From Bacteroidota bacterium (GTDB lineage: Bacteria > Bacteroidota > Bacteroidia > UBA8524): a stretch of DNA of 64,000 bases. The position numbers were made by a program, and so were the translations under genes. The stretch spans positions 1 to 64,000 of the forward strand of contig WBUH01000008.1 in assembly GCA_008933805.1 (NCBI GenBank), read 5' to 3'. Each line of letters begins with the position of its first letter. Position 1 is the first letter of the stretch. A model generated the notes under the pieces. It ran no database searches. It saw only the letters and a program-made list of their open reading frames with translations, and had not been told where the DNA came from. Shown piece by piece: positions 37,812 through 47,287 of the stretch.

Positions 37812-38519
37812 ATGTTACAAAAGGTAGAAGAAACTTTTACAGCCATCGGCGGGCAGTTTATAACTCCTGCTGCCCAACTTGCTGAAAAGCTGAAAAACAT
37901 AAAAGCGTTTGTGTTTGATTGGGACGGTGTGTTTAACGATGCTATTAAAAGCACAGGACACCCGAACGGTTTTAGCGAGGCTGACAGCATGGGTATTAAC
38001 CTGATGCGGTACGACTATTATTACCGAAACGGCCAACTGCCTGTTGCAGCCATTATAAGTGGTGAGGAAAACCCTACGGCGTTTGATTTTGCCAACCGTG
38101 AAAGTTTTTACGCCTTCTATTTCAGGATAAAAAACAAAAACGAAGCGTTTGAACATTTTTGCAAAGCACACTCGCTGCAACCTGAAAACGTAGCTTGGTT
38201 TTATGACGATGTATTGGATTTGGGAATGGCCAAAATTTGCGGCGCACGTTTTTATTTAGGCCGCAAAAGCCAACCCCTTACCACCCGTTTTGTGCTTGAA
38301 AACGGCCTAACCGATTACATTACCGCCCACGAAGGCGGCCAACACGCTTTGCGGGAATGTGCTGAGTTGATAATGGCTTTGAACGGCACTTTTGACCAAC
38401 TGGTAAACAACCGCCTGAGTTTTGCTCCCAATTATGCCGAGTATTTTGCAAAACGCAACGAGGTGAAGCCTTTACGCTATACAAGAACCGAAGAGGGAGT
38501 GCAAGAAATTAAGCCCTAG
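37812..38519 (+). CDS. Divergent KdsC-like HAD phosphatase
   Basis: 235 aa. HAD motif I FVFDWDGVFND with nucleophile D36 and acid/base D38; motif II region AAIISGEEN; motif IV-like FYDDVLDLGMAK in place of the usual GDDxxD. The order and spacing, and a C-terminal GGQHALRECAELIM that matches the GGRGAVREVCDLLL segment of KdsC, identify a C1-type KdsC relative with an N-terminal extension of about 30 residues and a C-terminal one of about 35. KdsC removes the phosphate from Kdo-8-P. Its position after kdsA supports a Kdo-type role, but the divergence leaves the substrate open. Confidence 0.72.
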   Translation: MLQKVEETFTAIGGQFITPAAQLAEKLKNIKAFVFDWDGVFNDAIKSTGHPNGFSEADSMGINLMRYDYYYRNGQLPVAAIISGEENPTAFDFANRESFYAFYFRIKNKNEAFEHFCKAHSLQPENVAWFYDDVLDLGMAKICGARFYLGRKSQPLTTRFVLENGLTDYITAHEGGQHALRECAELIMALNGTFDQLVNNRLSFAPNYAEYFAKRNEVKPLRYTRTEEGVQEIKP

Positions 38520-38558
38520 TTGTTTGGCACTTTTTTTAGCCCGAAACCTGCAAATCAA

Positions 38559-38566
38559 TACCTTTG
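38559..38566 (+). promoter_or_regulatory. Putative -7 element TACCTTTG
   Basis: TAnnTTTG match followed by C, 18 bases before the TTG start of the PAP2-like gene. Confidence 0.42.
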
Positions 38567-38584
38567 CCATAAACCATTACTGTT

Positions 38585-39196
38585 TTGACTGATAAAGCGG
38601 CTAAACTGATTACCTACATTTTGCAGCCTTTGATAATGCCCTTTTTAGGGGTACTATTCATTTTATACTTTGATGAGTATTACTACCTGCAAACCACTTC
38701 ATCCCAAAAATTTTACATACTAGCGTTTGTATTCCTGCTCACCTTTATGCTGCCCGCATTGGCCGCTATATTGATGAAAAGCACGGGTACTATCAAATCA
38801 CTGATGATGGAAACCCGCGAAGAACGCAAACTACCCATCCTTGTTACCTCGGCCATTTATGTAACGGTATATATCATGCTGGGCAGGGTAACGGGCTACG
38901 ATAAGATAAAAATGTTTATGCTGGGCACCACCGTTTCCATTATCCTATCGGGGTTTATTACCAACTATTACAAAATCAGCTTCCACATGACGGGTTGCGG
39001 CGGCGTAGTAGGCTGGTTAGCCTATATGGCCACATATTCGCTGTTTAATGTAAGCGGCTTGTTGGTAGCCTCACTATTACTTTCAGGACTGGTAGGCGTT
39101 GCCCGTTTGCAATTAAAAGCACACACGCCTGCTCAGGTGTACAGCGGATTTTTATTCGGTTTCACCGTTGTATTTTTAATAGGGTTGATTGTATAA
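38585..39196 (+). CDS. PAP2-like membrane protein
   Basis: 203 aa with a TTG start at 38585. Five or six hydrophobic helices. The C-terminal segment GLVGVARLQLKAHTPAQVYSGFLFGF resembles the last PAP2 phosphatase motif (SRxxxxxHxxxD) with A for S and no final aspartate; SFHMTGCGG stands where PSGH would be. I recall such altered motifs in other Bacteroidota PAP2-like proteins, so it may be a lipid phosphatase variant or an inactive relative. Confidence 0.6.
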   Translation: MTDKAAKLITYILQPLIMPFLGVLFILYFDEYYYLQTTSSQKFYILAFVFLLTFMLPALAAILMKSTGTIKSLMMETREERKLPILVTSAIYVTVYIMLGRVTGYDKIKMFMLGTTVSIILSGFITNYYKISFHMTGCGGVVGWLAYMATYSLFNVSGLLVASLLLSGLVGVARLQLKAHTPAQVYSGFLFGFTVVFLIGLIV

Positions 39197-39249
39197 CCCC
39201 TTTTCACTATCCCCCAAACTTTAGTAATATTGCCAAAAATTATCCTACA

Positions 39250-40035
39250 ATGAGTACCTACGAAGCCCTTTTATATACTGTTGAGAACGGTGTTGCCACC
39301 ATCACCCTAAACCGCCCTGATGTGTTTAATGCGTTTAACGATGCGCAAAGCTACGAGCTGCAAGATGCGCTTAAACAAGCTGAACGCGATAAGGCAGTGC
39401 GCGTGTTGGTAATTACCGGTGCAGGCAAAGCATTTTGCTCAGGACAGGATTTAAAGGCCATTGCCGATAGCAAAGACCGCTCATTGGCCGACTCATTATA
39501 CAAACGTTACAATCCTATTATCCGCGCTATGCGCAATATGCCTAAACCCATCATAGGCCGCCTGAACGGTGTGGCTGCGGGTGCAGGTTGTTCACTGGCT
39601 CTTGCCTGCGATTTTGTAGTAGCGGCTGAAAATGCCAGCTTGATTGAAGTATTTATTAATGTGGGCTTGGTGTTAGATTCAGGCTCAAGCTACTTTTTAC
39701 CTCGTTTAGTGGGCAGTAACCGTGCTTTTGAATTAAGTACGATGGGCAACAAAGTATCGGCACAACAAGCCCTTGAATGGGGTATGGTGAACCGCGTAGT
39801 AGCTGCCGACCAATTGGATGCTACTGTTGCCGAAATTGCTGCTTACTACGCATCTGCTCCTACCAAAGCTATCGGTTTAATGAAAAAGATGTTGAACAAA
39901 TCGTTTAACAGTGATTTGGAAACTATGTTGCAATACGAAGCATATTGCCAGGAAATTGCAGGCCGCAGTGCTGATAACAAAGAAGGCGTAAAAGCTTTTA
40001 ACGAAAAACGCAAACCTGTATTCACAGGCGAATAA
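39250..40035 (+). CDS. Enoyl-CoA hydratase/isomerase family protein, PaaG-like
   Basis: 261 aa crotonase-fold enzyme. Oxyanion-hole segments are AFCSGQDLKAI and GVAAGAGCSLALACDF. The segment EVFINVGLVLDSGSSYFLPRLVG matches the PaaG (epoxyphenylacetyl-CoA isomerase) signature, whose catalytic aspartate would be the D of LDSG. No other phenylacetate genes are present, so a role in general fatty-acid or aromatic acyl-CoA breakdown is all that can be claimed. Confidence 0.87.
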   Translation: MSTYEALLYTVENGVATITLNRPDVFNAFNDAQSYELQDALKQAERDKAVRVLVITGAGKAFCSGQDLKAIADSKDRSLADSLYKRYNPIIRAMRNMPKPIIGRLNGVAAGAGCSLALACDFVVAAENASLIEVFINVGLVLDSGSSYFLPRLVGSNRAFELSTMGNKVSAQQALEWGMVNRVVAADQLDATVAEIAAYYASAPTKAIGLMKKMLNKSFNSDLETMLQYEAYCQEIAGRSADNKEGVKAFNEKRKPVFTGE

Positions 40036-40117
40036 GTTGTTCGTTTAACACAGTTACATTAAATACTAATTTCTTCGCCTGCAAAAGTGGGCTGAGGGAA
40101 ACAGCAATAATCTCTTC

Positions 40118-41812
40118 CTACTTCTTTTCAAATACCTTCATTCCGTTTATCCAAGTGGATAGAACGTATGCTTCGTGCAAGGCCGGAGTGGTTAAAATAT
40201 CCTTATTCAGGACGGTAAAGTCGGCATATTTGCCTACCGCCATGCTACCCTTTTCGTTTTCTTCAAAACTGCCGTACGCCGACCAAATGGTAATGCCTTT
40301 TAGTGCTTCTATTCTGCTCAGCGCATCCTGCGGCTGGAAACCCCATTGCGCCTCGTTGGTAATACTATCAGCAGGTATAAGGATTGATTTAGCAGAAAGC
40401 TGAGCATATGTAGCTCGTTTCACAGCTGCATGAAATGTCTCTAGCGGACTAACTCCTTCTACGGGAAAATCTGTACCCAATACAATTAAACCGTTTTGCT
40501 GCATCAACGTTTTTAAAGCATAGGCATTGGTGATGCGTTCATTGCCCAAACGATCAACAGCCCAAACCCCGTCAGAAGTTGCGTGTGTAGGTTGCATACT
40601 GGGCAATACCCCAAACTGTTTGTATTTGGCAATATCATCACGATTCACTACTTGTGCGTGTTCAATACGCCAGCGGCGGTTATTATTTTCGCCCAAAGCA
40701 GCACCATAAGCGTTTAACACAAAACGATTGGCCGAATCGCCGATACAGTGGGTACACAACTGAAACTTAGATTTTGCCACCCTATTAATTACCTCCGTTA
40801 GCCTTTCAGGACTGCTCAATAAAAACCCTTTAGTTTCAGGAGCATCGCTGTAGGGCTGCAACAAACACGCCCCGCGTGAACCTAAAGCCCCATCACCGTA
40901 CAACTTAAATGAACTTACATTTAACAGCGGTGTTTTTATGGGGCCGTTTTTCAGGTAATAATCCAATCCAGCATCATCGGCACTCACCATCACATTCAGG
41001 CGCATTTTCAGCAAACCTTCGTCCTGCAACTTCTTAATAATATCAATAAAACGTTTTTCAAGCCCTGCATCCACTACACTGGTAAGGCCGTTTGCAAAAC
41101 AAATCTCCTGTGCCTTCAGCAAGTATGTTTTTACTTGTTCATCCGTAGGCTGCGGAATAGCTTTTTCAACAGAATCTACCGCGTTATCCAGCAAAATACC
41201 CGTAAGTTTTCCGACCTTAACTTCTACCATCCCTCCCGCAATCACCGATTTTGAAGTAATACCCGCTAAATCCAGTGCTTTTTGGTTGGCAAGAGCCCCG
41301 TGGCCGTCCACACGTTTAAGCAACACAGGTCTGTCAGGAAACAACGCATCCAGCTTTGTTTTATCAGGAAATTTCTTACCCTCCCACAGGTTCTGATCCC
41401 AACCTCTACCGAGCAACCAAGGCTCGCTATTAGTTTTAGCAAACTCTTGTAAGCGCATCAATGCCTCTTCAAAACTTTTACTACCAGTTAGGTCTGCACG
41501 GTGGGTAAACATTCCCAGCCCGTAAAAATGGGCGTGGCCATCAATAAAGCCGGGGTATACAAACGCCCCTTTCAAGTCTTCAGAAGTGTCGGGAGCAAAC
41601 TGTTTAAGTAATTCCTCTTTCTTGCCCACACCGACTATTCTTCCCTCATGAATTGCAACAGCTTCGGCAATAGGTAAACTATCAATCAACGTATAAAACG
41701 TAGCATTGTACAGTAGCTTATCAATCTTTTGCGTTGTAGTCTTTGGGGTGCAATTTGCCAACAATAGCAAGGCAAACAGTATAAAGCTGAATCGTTTTGC
41801 AGAGGTGTACAT
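40118..41812 (-). CDS. YtcJ-like amidohydrolase lipoprotein
   Basis: 564 aa. Signal with lipobox at about C21 (LLLLANC). Amidohydro_3-type metal-dependent hydrolase: HxH in FIDGHAHFYG, then DGHGALANQ, RIEHAQVV and GTDFPVEG. Members of this family hydrolyse amide or related bonds of unknown small substrates; the lipid anchor suggests a periplasmic location. It has its own putative promoter and appears monocistronic. Confidence 0.87.
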   Translation of the reverse strand: MYTSAKRFSFILFALLLLANCTPKTTTQKIDKLLYNATFYTLIDSLPIAEAVAIHEGRIVGVGKKEELLKQFAPDTSEDLKGAFVYPGFIDGHAHFYGLGMFTHRADLTGSKSFEEALMRLQEFAKTNSEPWLLGRGWDQNLWEGKKFPDKTKLDALFPDRPVLLKRVDGHGALANQKALDLAGITSKSVIAGGMVEVKVGKLTGILLDNAVDSVEKAIPQPTDEQVKTYLLKAQEICFANGLTSVVDAGLEKRFIDIIKKLQDEGLLKMRLNVMVSADDAGLDYYLKNGPIKTPLLNVSSFKLYGDGALGSRGACLLQPYSDAPETKGFLLSSPERLTEVINRVAKSKFQLCTHCIGDSANRFVLNAYGAALGENNNRRWRIEHAQVVNRDDIAKYKQFGVLPSMQPTHATSDGVWAVDRLGNERITNAYALKTLMQQNGLIVLGTDFPVEGVSPLETFHAAVKRATYAQLSAKSILIPADSITNEAQWGFQPQDALSRIEALKGITIWSAYGSFEENEKGSMAVGKYADFTVLNKDILTTPALHEAYVLSTWINGMKVFEKK

Positions 41813-41831
41813 AGTTTCAAAACTACTAAAA

Positions 41832-41839
41832 CAAAACTA
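41832..41839 (-). promoter_or_regulatory. Putative -7 element TAGTTTTG of the amidohydrolase
   Basis: Minus-strand TAnnTTTG match 19 bases before the ATG at 41812. A second identical octamer (complement of 41818-41825) lies only 5 bases before the ATG and is less likely. Confidence 0.38.
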
Positions 41840-41847
41840 CGGAGCAA

Positions 41848-41880
41848 CAAAAAAGCCCCTGTGCAACATGCACAAGGGCT
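41848..41880 (-). terminator. Rho-independent terminator of the 81-aa membrane protein gene
   Basis: On the minus strand AGCCCTTGTGCA and TGCACAGGGGCT form a 12-bp stem with one mismatch around a 3-base loop, followed by six T. Confidence 0.85.
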
Positions 41881-41915
41881 AACACAAAAAGTTATCTATA
41901 AAAATTGCTCTGATT

Positions 41916-42161
41916 TTAGATAAACATATGGTTGTCGTCGCCGGCTTTGCTTTTAAACAATTTTTTATCCCAGCCAAGCAGATACGCCATTACAAAAAAG
42001 CCTACCAATACCACAAAAGCCGTGATATATACCCAACTAAAATCCATTAGATGGGTAATGAAAGGCGAACCTTTCGGTGCTACGGATTGCTGGGTTACAT
42101 TTTGGGCAAAAGCACCCGCCGAAGCAGACAAAAACAGCAGAAGGGTAAGTAGATTTTTCAT
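41916..42161 (-). CDS. Small secreted/membrane protein of unknown function
   Basis: 81 aa. A signal peptide (about 1-20, ending AFAQ) and one transmembrane helix (about 44-64, VYITAFVVLVGFFVMAYLLG), followed by a short charged tail with KKLFKSKAGDD. It is a single-pass membrane protein with the C-terminus probably in the cytoplasm. Not recognised. It is followed by a strong terminator, which supports it being a real, separately expressed gene. Confidence 0.72.
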   Translation of the reverse strand: MKNLLTLLLFLSASAGAFAQNVTQQSVAPKGSPFITHLMDFSWVYITAFVVLVGFFVMAYLLGWDKKLFKSKAGDDNHMFI

Positions 42162-42530
42162 GGCCGTATATTTTAAAGTACAGTACTTAATTCAAATTTG
42201 TTGCCAAAAAGTAAACGGGCTTGTAATAATATAACGAAATACTAACGGTTTTGGTTTTAATCGCAGCCTATAATTTACTTTTTGCCTCCATAGTTTTTAT
42301 ATTAACATAGACTACATAAGCCCCGAAAACGTTGGAAGTGCACACAAAATTATTGCCTAGAAATGACAATAAACAGAGCGATACCAACGGGGTTATTTAG
42401 CGGTAGAAAAACCGCCTTAAAAAAAAGACCCAACGGCTAAAAGGCTTATAAACACCCGAACGGGGGCATTACCGTTTAAAAACCCCTGTATCTATTACCA
42501 ATAAAGGGACGTGAAGAGAAAAAAGTTTTT
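42162..42530. other. 369-base non-coding interval
   Basis: Lies upstream of the 81-aa gene and downstream of the ABC exporter gene. It contains an A-run near 42419-42428 and several short C- or G-rich patches, but no open frame of note, tRNA or strong terminator that I can see. It could hold a small RNA or a long leader; nothing specific is supported. Confidence 0.5.
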
Positions 42531-44369
42531 TTACCCTTGTGTGGACAGCATCGACTCTTTATCGGGAGAGCTACTGAATAATTCTCCTTCAAACTGCATT
42601 GCGCTGAGGCGTTTGTATAGGCCGTTTTCGCTACTCACAAGTTCATTATGTGTGCCCTGCTCCACTACGCGACCTTTTTCAATCACCACAATTTTATCGG
42701 CGCTGCGAATGGTAGACAACCTATGTGCGATAATAAATGAAGTACGGCCTTTCATCAATTCTTCCAGTGCTTCTTGCACCAAATGTTCGCTTTCACTGTC
42801 AAGTGAGCTGGTGGCCTCGTCTAACAACAATATGGTCGGGTTTTTTAACAATGCACGTGCAATTGCTATGCGTTGGCGTTGGCCGCCCGATAGTTTCACG
42901 CCACGTTCGCCCACAAGGGTATCATACCCTTCAGGGAATCCCATGATAAAGTCGTGGGCATTAGCTCGTTTGGTGGCTTCTATCACTTCTGCATCGTTTG
43001 CGTTGTGCTTGCCGTATAAGATGTTTTCTTTGATGGTACCGCCAAACAAAAATACATCTTGGGGTACAATAGCCATTTGGCGACGGAGGTAGCTAAGCGG
43101 TATATCTGTAGACTTAGTCCCATCGAATAATAAACTGCCGCTTTGAGGTTCATAAAAGCGTAGTAACAGGCTGGCAATGGTTGATTTGCCAGCTCCGCTG
43201 GGTCCTACCAACGCTATTTTTTGGCCCGCCTCGGCGGTAAGAGAAATGTCTTTTAATACATCAAACTCAGGTCGGCTGGGGTAATTAAACTTCACATTAT
43301 CAAAAGTTACATTGCCCTTAATAACGTATTGCGCGGGTAATTCAGTTTCTTCAATACCAATGTCTTCAGGTTGCTCATTCAATATCTCCAACACTCGGTC
43401 GGTAGCACCCAATGCTTTTTGCAATTGGCTGTACTGCTCAATAATCCCCCCGAAAGAACCGCCTACAAACAAGGTTAAAAAGGCAAATGAAGTAAGATCT
43501 TCGGGGAGCATTTCTTTATTGGCAACCATACCCAAAGCGTACCACAACAAAAACACCAACGAACCCATCATAACAGTTACTATGAATGAGAAGAAAACAC
43601 CGCGCACTCTACCTAGCTTCATCGCAAGCCCTTTAACAATATCTATACTTTTAATATACCGGCTTATCTCGTAAGACTCATTTGCGAACGATTTTACGTT
43701 TTGCACCCCTTGTAAGGTTTCCTCCACTATCACATTACTATCGGCTACTTTATCCTGAACATTGCGCGAGAATTTCCGAATGTATTTTCCAAATACAAAA
43801 GCAATTACAGACACTATCGGTACAACGCCTACCATTACTAGTGCCAATTCAACATTTAAGAAAAACAGCATTATAATACCACCTACTATGGTAATTAGCT
43901 GACGCACTAATTGAGCTAGAGCTCCTGTAAACGCATCGTGTATTTGAGCAGTATCCGCAGAAAGTCGACTGGTTAGTTCACCCACTCTTCGCTGAGTAAA
44001 AAACAACATGGGTTGGCGGATAAGGTTTTTATAAACGTCGGTGCGGATGGAAGCAAGGGTAATTTCGGCAACATCTACAAACAAACGCACCCTGAAATAT
44101 GAAAATATACCTTGAGCCACAAATAGCACTAGTAGGTACATACCTACCTTATTTATTTGCTCTTGTGATTGTGTAACTGCTTTTACCAAATCCCCCGTCA
44201 GGTAAGGAAATATCAATGAAGTGCTTCCGCTTAGTACTAGAAATATAAAACCTAACACAAACTTCCATTTTTGGTTGCCCGCGTATGAAAATAGGCGGGC
44301 GGCTTTTTGCAGGCTTTCTTTATTAATTTTTGCTTTGGGAATATCTTGTTGTTCGCGTGAACGGGCCAT
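42531..44369 (-). CDS. ABC exporter, fused permease-ATPase (MsbA-like)
   Basis: 612 aa. Six transmembrane helices (about 38-300) followed by one ABC ATPase domain: Walker A GPSGAGKST (389-397), Q-loop VPQDVFLFGGT, signature LSGGQ (493-497), Walker B ILLLDEATSSLD and H-loop AHRLST. It works as a homodimer exporting lipids, peptides or drugs; MsbA-type lipid A flipping is one option but cannot be told from sequence alone. Separated by 129 bases from the upstream prenyltransferase gene on the same strand. Confidence 0.93.
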   Translation of the reverse strand: MARSREQQDIPKAKINKESLQKAARLFSYAGNQKWKFVLGFIFLVLSGSTSLIFPYLTGDLVKAVTQSQEQINKVGMYLLVLFVAQGIFSYFRVRLFVDVAEITLASIRTDVYKNLIRQPMLFFTQRRVGELTSRLSADTAQIHDAFTGALAQLVRQLITIVGGIIMLFFLNVELALVMVGVVPIVSVIAFVFGKYIRKFSRNVQDKVADSNVIVEETLQGVQNVKSFANESYEISRYIKSIDIVKGLAMKLGRVRGVFFSFIVTVMMGSLVFLLWYALGMVANKEMLPEDLTSFAFLTLFVGGSFGGIIEQYSQLQKALGATDRVLEILNEQPEDIGIEETELPAQYVIKGNVTFDNVKFNYPSRPEFDVLKDISLTAEAGQKIALVGPSGAGKSTIASLLLRFYEPQSGSLLFDGTKSTDIPLSYLRRQMAIVPQDVFLFGGTIKENILYGKHNANDAEVIEATKRANAHDFIMGFPEGYDTLVGERGVKLSGGQRQRIAIARALLKNPTILLLDEATSSLDSESEHLVQEALEELMKGRTSFIIAHRLSTIRSADKIVVIEKGRVVEQGTHNELVSSENGLYKRLSAMQFEGELFSSSPDKESMLSTQG

Positions 44370-44498
44370 GAATTTAGTTTTAAGTTTTCTGTTTACAGTT
44401 TTGCAGTGGCGGATGAATGAGCCTTTTGCTTCAGAAAAGACGCACTTTCTGAGGAATTTAATCCCGTGAATCTTTCACTCAACCCGTCAGTAAATCAA

Positions 44499-45356
44499 TT
44501 ACACAAGGCTACCGGTAATCCATAACCATACCATTGTTGCCAATGCTGCAATATTGGCACAAATGCCAAAAAGTTTTACCAAATGTAGCGGGTAAGGTTT
44601 GTTTTTAAAGATAAAAAGACCGTCAACCGTCATATACAAAGCATACACCGCTAAAAAACCACCCAGAAACAGCTCGCTAAACTCGCTTAACAGCAAATAC
44701 GCTTCAATACTGATGATAAAAGCCAACAGCAGTTTTGAATAACGATAACCCAACACGGTGGCGGTGGTTCGTCTTCCTCCCGCTTTATCGGGGGCAATGT
44801 CCATTACTTCACCAATTAAATGCGATTGTATGGCAAACAAGATTAAGTAGAGGTAGGTATAAAGTGGCAGTTTGGGTAAATGGTTTAGTTGTATGCTAAG
44901 GGTAAGTGCCAGTAAATATCCTAACGAAACCAATAGCTCAAACGGCGGCCTGCCGCTTACACGCAGCTTTTTATTATTGTATATGTAGTTGAGGAACAAC
45001 AACGCGCTAATCCACCAAATCATATAATAACCTGTGTGGCAGACAAAAAATACCCAAAATGGCAGTTGGGTAAAAACATTTACCCATACGACTTGCTTTT
45101 GTAAGCCCTGAATAGCTACCGCCCCAAACAGGTAGCTGTTTTTGCGGGGATTTTGGGCATCAATCTCAATATCAGCAAAATCGTTCCAACTATAAATAAG
45201 GTAGTTAAACGGAAACGTGAAATAGAAAAGTCCTACCCAAAACTCAATGCTGCCCCAAATATCCATGCCAGCAGTCGGCACCACGTACAACCAAAGCGTC
45301 GGGAACCAAAGCCCGGGTCGCGATGTTTTCAGGTGAAATTTAAAGGTGTGGGACAC
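44499..45356 (-). CDS. UbiA-family prenyltransferase
   Basis: 285 aa, eight or nine membrane helices. Both aspartate-rich motifs are present: NDFADIEID (N58, D62, D66) and GEVMDIAPDKAGGRR (about 183-197). It attaches a polyprenyl chain to an aromatic or other acceptor, as in quinone, heme or tetraether-like lipid synthesis; which acceptor is not clear. The start lies 27 bases after the stop of the LysM-porin gene. Confidence 0.87.
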   Translation of the reverse strand: MSHTFKFHLKTSRPGLWFPTLWLYVVPTAGMDIWGSIEFWVGLFYFTFPFNYLIYSWNDFADIEIDAQNPRKNSYLFGAVAIQGLQKQVVWVNVFTQLPFWVFFVCHTGYYMIWWISALLFLNYIYNNKKLRVSGRPPFELLVSLGYLLALTLSIQLNHLPKLPLYTYLYLILFAIQSHLIGEVMDIAPDKAGGRRTTATVLGYRYSKLLLAFIISIEAYLLLSEFSELFLGGFLAVYALYMTVDGLFIFKNKPYPLHLVKLFGICANIAALATMVWLWITGSLV

Positions 45357-45383
45357 TACTGCAAATTAGCAGTTTTTGGGGAA

Positions 45384-46988
45384 TTACTTCCCAAACCAGA
45401 TTCCGGTAGTAATAACAAATTCCCAGCGTTGGTTGGTAAGTGTACCGTTGTTGTAATAATCGTTAAACACTTTAAAATCCTTACCTACCTGTGTATTGCG
45501 GGCCTCTACCCTAAGATAATGGTTAGCATGTGCCTTAAACTCTAAACCGCCTGATACGGCCGTAGCACTTAACCCCTGTTGCTTGCCGTCAGTACCCGTC
45601 ATTAAAGGTGATACAACCGCACTGCTGTCTACAAAGTATTCTCCGCGGGTAAACAGTGCAAATTTGGGCGTTATTTTATAACGGATATTAAGTACACCGC
45701 TCATAAACGTTTTATTGCTTTGCACACCTGCATTGGCATAGGCCAATACATCTAAGTGCTTACGATTTGAGGCTACAAATACGTTCCCATAGGTGCGGCT
45801 TTCTTTACCAGTACCGCTGTTTATCTGGGTATAAAGTCCGTTTGCTCCAAACAACCAATGTTTGCCGCTGTATATCTTCATGCTTGCACCGTACGATACA
45901 TTCGCATTGGTAATATTGCCCGCCGTAAAAGTGCGGTCGGCTACAAAAAAGCTAAGTTTAAAGTTATCCAACTCTACCCCAAGTTTAGCCCCGCTCATCA
46001 ATACAGGTTCGTAAAAGCGGGTATAGCTGTAAATACTGCTGTAATTATTGCGGTTGGGAAAATCTTCAACACTCACAGGTGAGCGGAAAAAGCCTGCATC
46101 CATCCACAACGGGCCTGCAATTTTGAAACCCGCATTGGCTTGTTGCAAATACTTCAACTCGGCTGGGTACACTGCATTAGGCAAATCACCTATTTGCAGG
46201 GTAATGTTTCCGCGCAGGTTCGTATCGTTGTATATAGCCGCAAGCTGGGCAGTATTAACACCGGTTTGGTTGTGCTTGGGAGCACTCATGGCGTAGCTGC
46301 TAAGCGCACCGTTGGTGTTTCTATCACTAAATTGCGCATAGTAAGCATCCAGATACCCTTCAATCATAAAGGCTTTGTTGGGCGCGGTGCTGCTGTCTTT
46401 TAATTTTGCAGAGGTTGCTGGTGCACTGTTAAACACATACACCGGGGTATTATCTCCTGTTGCAGCCGTTTCACTTGCTGGTTGCTGTGCAGGAGCAGAC
46501 TGACCACCATTTACAGTTAAATCGCTGCCGTCCACTTCGGCATCCGTCAAAGGAGCATCTTCATCGCCCGTGTACGTGTATTTAGTGTTTATTTTATCAA
46601 TTTTAATGAAAATGCGTTGGCCGGGAAACACCACATTATCATCCAAATCATTGTATTTCAACAAAATGCTTGACGGAAGCAGGTATTTTTCAGAAATACC
46701 GTCTAAATCTTCGGACACCCTTACAATGTGTACCTGAAAAATATCATTGTCTTTAGGGATTTTTATGGTTAAACGGGCTCCGGCACTGATTACATCGTTT
46801 TGCAGCTTGTTAGTTTTTTTGATTGCTGCTACCGAAATACCATACTGTCGGGATATTTTATACAGGGTTTGTTTAGGCTGCACCACATGGGTACGCTCAT
46901 CGTAACTACGCTCTTCTTCCGCTGTTTTAGAGGCAGTTACCGATAACGAAACCAGTAGAAAAATAAAACTGTATAGGTATTTTGTCAT
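45384..46988 (-). CDS. LysM-repeat protein fused to an outer-membrane porin-like barrel
   Basis: 534 aa. Signal peptide (about 1-20). Two LysM-like modules follow: 34-76 (HVVQPKQTLYKISRQYG ... ARLTI) and about 86-130 (HIVRVSEDLDGISEKY ... GQRIFIKI). Then a low-complexity linker rich in A, P, T and Q (about 145-205), and a barrel domain (about 205-534) with repeated amphipathic strands (FMIEGYLDAYYAQF, LRGNITLQIGD, WEFVITTGIWFGK) as in OmpL-like putative porins. LysM modules bind peptidoglycan, so the protein may tie the outer membrane to the wall while forming a pore. Function is inferred from domain order only. Confidence 0.8.
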   Translation of the reverse strand: MTKYLYSFIFLLVSLSVTASKTAEEERSYDERTHVVQPKQTLYKISRQYGISVAAIKKTNKLQNDVISAGARLTIKIPKDNDIFQVHIVRVSEDLDGISEKYLLPSSILLKYNDLDDNVVFPGQRIFIKIDKINTKYTYTGDEDAPLTDAEVDGSDLTVNGGQSAPAQQPASETAATGDNTPVYVFNSAPATSAKLKDSSTAPNKAFMIEGYLDAYYAQFSDRNTNGALSSYAMSAPKHNQTGVNTAQLAAIYNDTNLRGNITLQIGDLPNAVYPAELKYLQQANAGFKIAGPLWMDAGFFRSPVSVEDFPNRNNYSSIYSYTRFYEPVLMSGAKLGVELDNFKLSFFVADRTFTAGNITNANVSYGASMKIYSGKHWLFGANGLYTQINSGTGKESRTYGNVFVASNRKHLDVLAYANAGVQSNKTFMSGVLNIRYKITPKFALFTRGEYFVDSSAVVSPLMTGTDGKQQGLSATAVSGGLEFKAHANHYLRVEARNTQVGKDFKVFNDYYNNGTLTNQRWEFVITTGIWFGK

Positions 46989-47287
46989 GTAGCCTTAAGC
47001 AAAATGTAGTATCAAAGTACGTTGATTAAACGCAGTGTATTTCCACAATCGTATGTGCATTGTTTTTCGTCGAAAATGTGGTGGATAGTATTGTGGACAA
47101 ACACTCATGCCTGGAAAATATTTTCCTTGATATGGCTGTAAAGTGGGCTAGAGTATTCTTTCTCTTACAGGTTACAATTAAGACAGTTGTATGCTGTTTT
47201 TTTTGCTGCTTGGTAAGCCCCAAAAGCAATCATTTACAAACGTTAAGCAGGGGTATTTATTTCCTTACAGTATAGATAACGTTAGCC
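46989..47287. other. 299-base interval between convergent-free minus-strand genes, no feature seen
   Basis: It separates the acyltransferase stop from the LysM-porin start. The overlapping open frames have no recognisable composition or start signals. Probably holds the LysM-porin promoter; no TAnnTTTG match on the minus strand was found near the ATG. Confidence 0.45.
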
